64,000 nucleotides of DNA from Alphaproteobacteria bacterium. Lineage in GTDB: Bacteria > Pseudomonadota > Alphaproteobacteria > Rhodobacterales > Rhodobacteraceae. The stretch lies in assembly GCA_030424865.1 (NCBI GenBank), contig JAUHVR010000004.1, positions 1 through 64,000 of the forward strand, given 5' to 3'. How positions within the stretch are numbered: the stretch's first letter is position 1; each line of letters starts with the position of its first letter. Below are positions 63,222 to 64,000 of the stretch, in pieces. Below the pieces are notes generated by a model. It was not told the origin of the DNA and ran no database searches. It was given only the letters and a program-made list of their open reading frames with translations. The translations under genes were made by a program, and so were the position numbers.

Positions 63222-64000
63222 TCAAATTGTGGGGCCCGGCTGAAAGGGCGTGCCGTCGCGGAAACGGTCAAAGCGAAAGCGGCTCAGGTCGTGGCCGGTG
63301 TCATCGCCCTGCACCAGCGCGGCGGTGATGCGTCCAAAGGCCGGGCCGATGCCAAAGCCGTGGCCACACATTCCCGTGCTGACCGTCAGACCGGGCAGCG
63401 CGTCGACGCGGTCGACCACCGGAACCACGTCCGGCATCGCATCGATCATGCCGGCCCAGGTCGCCTTTGGGACCGGTGTGTCGACGCCCGGAAAAGCCTG
63501 CCGAAAGCGGTAAAGCAGTCGGGCCAAAGCGCCCGCATTGGGCGTGGGGTTGAGAATCCGCATCCGCTCGAACGGGCTTTGCGCATCCGCCGACCAGCGG
63601 CGCGGGGTGCCCCAGGCATCGGGATAGCCCGCCGGGGCGGCAGCGCGCAATTTGTAGTCAAACCCGCCCTGCCGAAGCAGCGGCAGATAGTCGCGCAGGG
63701 ACCGGAACGCATCCGGGCCCACGAACAATTCGCTGAAACCCGCAGGTGTGATCGTATAGCCCCCGTCCGCGCGGCGCCGGAAGGAAAACGTGCTGTCACC
63801 GCCCGAGATCGAGGTGAACTCTGGCATCTCCGCCGTGGCCATGGCGCTGGAGCGCACCGAGAGCTGGGGGATGTCCAGCCCCATGCGCCGCAGGAAAAGC
63901 CGGGACCACGCGCCACCGGCCAGAACCACCGACGACGTCTTGATCTCACCCTTTTCAGTCACCACCGAGGAAACCGCCCCGCCCGTGGTCTCAAGCGTCC
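63222..64000 (-). CDS. FAD-dependent amine oxidoreductase (DAO family), partial
   Basis: The C-terminal part of a D-amino-acid-oxidase or dehydrogenase type protein. The frame is open to the right edge. VVLAGGAWSRLFLRRMG and the C-terminal FAD tail (MCGHGFGIGPAFGRITAALV) are typical. The substrate is probably a secondary or D-amino acid. The neighbouring amidohydrolase on the same strand could supply amino acids for it. The N-terminus with the GxGxxG loop is beyond the window. Confidence 0.85.
   Translation of the reverse strand, partial: TLETTGGAVSSVVTEKGEIKTSSVVLAGGAWSRLFLRRMGLDIPQLSVRSSAMATAEMPEFTSISGGDSTFSFRRRADGGYTITPAGFSELFVGPDAFRSLRDYLPLLRQGGFDYKLRAAAPAGYPDAWGTPRRWSADAQSPFERMRILNPTPNAGALARLLYRFRQAFPGVDTPVPKATWAGMIDAMPDVVPVVDRVDALPGLTVSTGMCGHGFGIGPAFGRITAALVQGDDTGHDLSRFRFDRFRDGTPFQPGPTI

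Overview
The window is a contiguous piece of a GC-rich alphaproteobacterial chromosome, most likely a marine Rhodobacterales (Roseobacter-type) bacterium. Three things point there. The complex I (nuo) operon is peppered with small Rhodobacterales-type genes (DUF5337, DUF5333, DUF3291, lipoproteins). NuoE carries a C-terminal helix-hairpin-helix extension of the alphaproteobacterial kind. The accessory repertoire (Hint-domain and RTX proteins, ArsJ-type arsenic efflux, two-subunit acetate-type symporter) also fits. GTG starts and 4-base ATGA/GTGA gene overlaps are frequent. I saw no tRNA, rRNA, insertion sequence, prophage or CRISPR array.

Layout. 1-6.8 kb (+): end of acetyl-CoA synthetase, a zinc-type adenylate kinase, a DUF4212/sodium-solute symporter pair, then a cNMP/CBS/DUF294 nucleotidyltransferase-like signalling protein, a small membrane protein and a membrane-anchored DnaQ-like exonuclease. 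6.9-11.9 kb (-): an arsenate operon, ArsR-ArsC fusion, GAPDH, a secreted DUF1036 protein and ArsJ, followed by a BadF/GlcNAc-type kinase. 12-15 kb (-): a long RTX-repeat protein ending in a Hint domain. 15.3-18.4 kb (-): an SDR protein, an AlkC-like DNA repair protein and a lone ABC ATPase. 18.5-20.7 kb: a second Hint protein (+) and a cysteine-repeat secreted protein with a 42-residue signal-peptide-like ORF before it (-). 20.9-24.9 kb (+): RF3, an unknown protein and a DEAD-box helicase. 24.9-29 kb (-): an Fe(II)/2-oxoglutarate oxygenase, then birA-coaX-rnj.

29.1-48.0 kb (-) is the complete nuoA-N operon, transcribed A to N, with 12 extra genes inserted between the canonical subunits. They include three predicted lipoproteins, three small membrane proteins and a 22-codon micro-ORF joined to both neighbours by ATGA overlaps. 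An intrinsic terminator separates nuoN from birA.

48.3-64 kb: an acyl-CoA synthetase/GST pair, a sugar-type DegT aminotransferase, an MmgE/PrpD protein, a HAD phosphatase, the glmU-glmS-PPOX-alkD operon, a lipoprotein, moaA, a glycosyltransferase/sulfotransferase pair, an M20 amidohydrolase and a truncated FAD amine oxidoreductase at the right edge.

How it works together. The left cluster imports a small carboxylate such as acetate, activates it with ATP and recycles the AMP, next to nucleotide- or energy-sensing signalling genes. The arsenic operon would turn arsenate into an exportable organoarsenical and sense arsenite. The nuo operon builds the proton-pumping NADH dehydrogenase. The glm operon makes UDP-GlcNAc. 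The most promising undescribed features are the extra genes and micro-ORF of the nuo operon, the DUF1036 protein inside the arsenic operon together with an ArsR operator covering the start codon, and a hairpin that appears to mask the ribosome binding site of the DEAD-box helicase.
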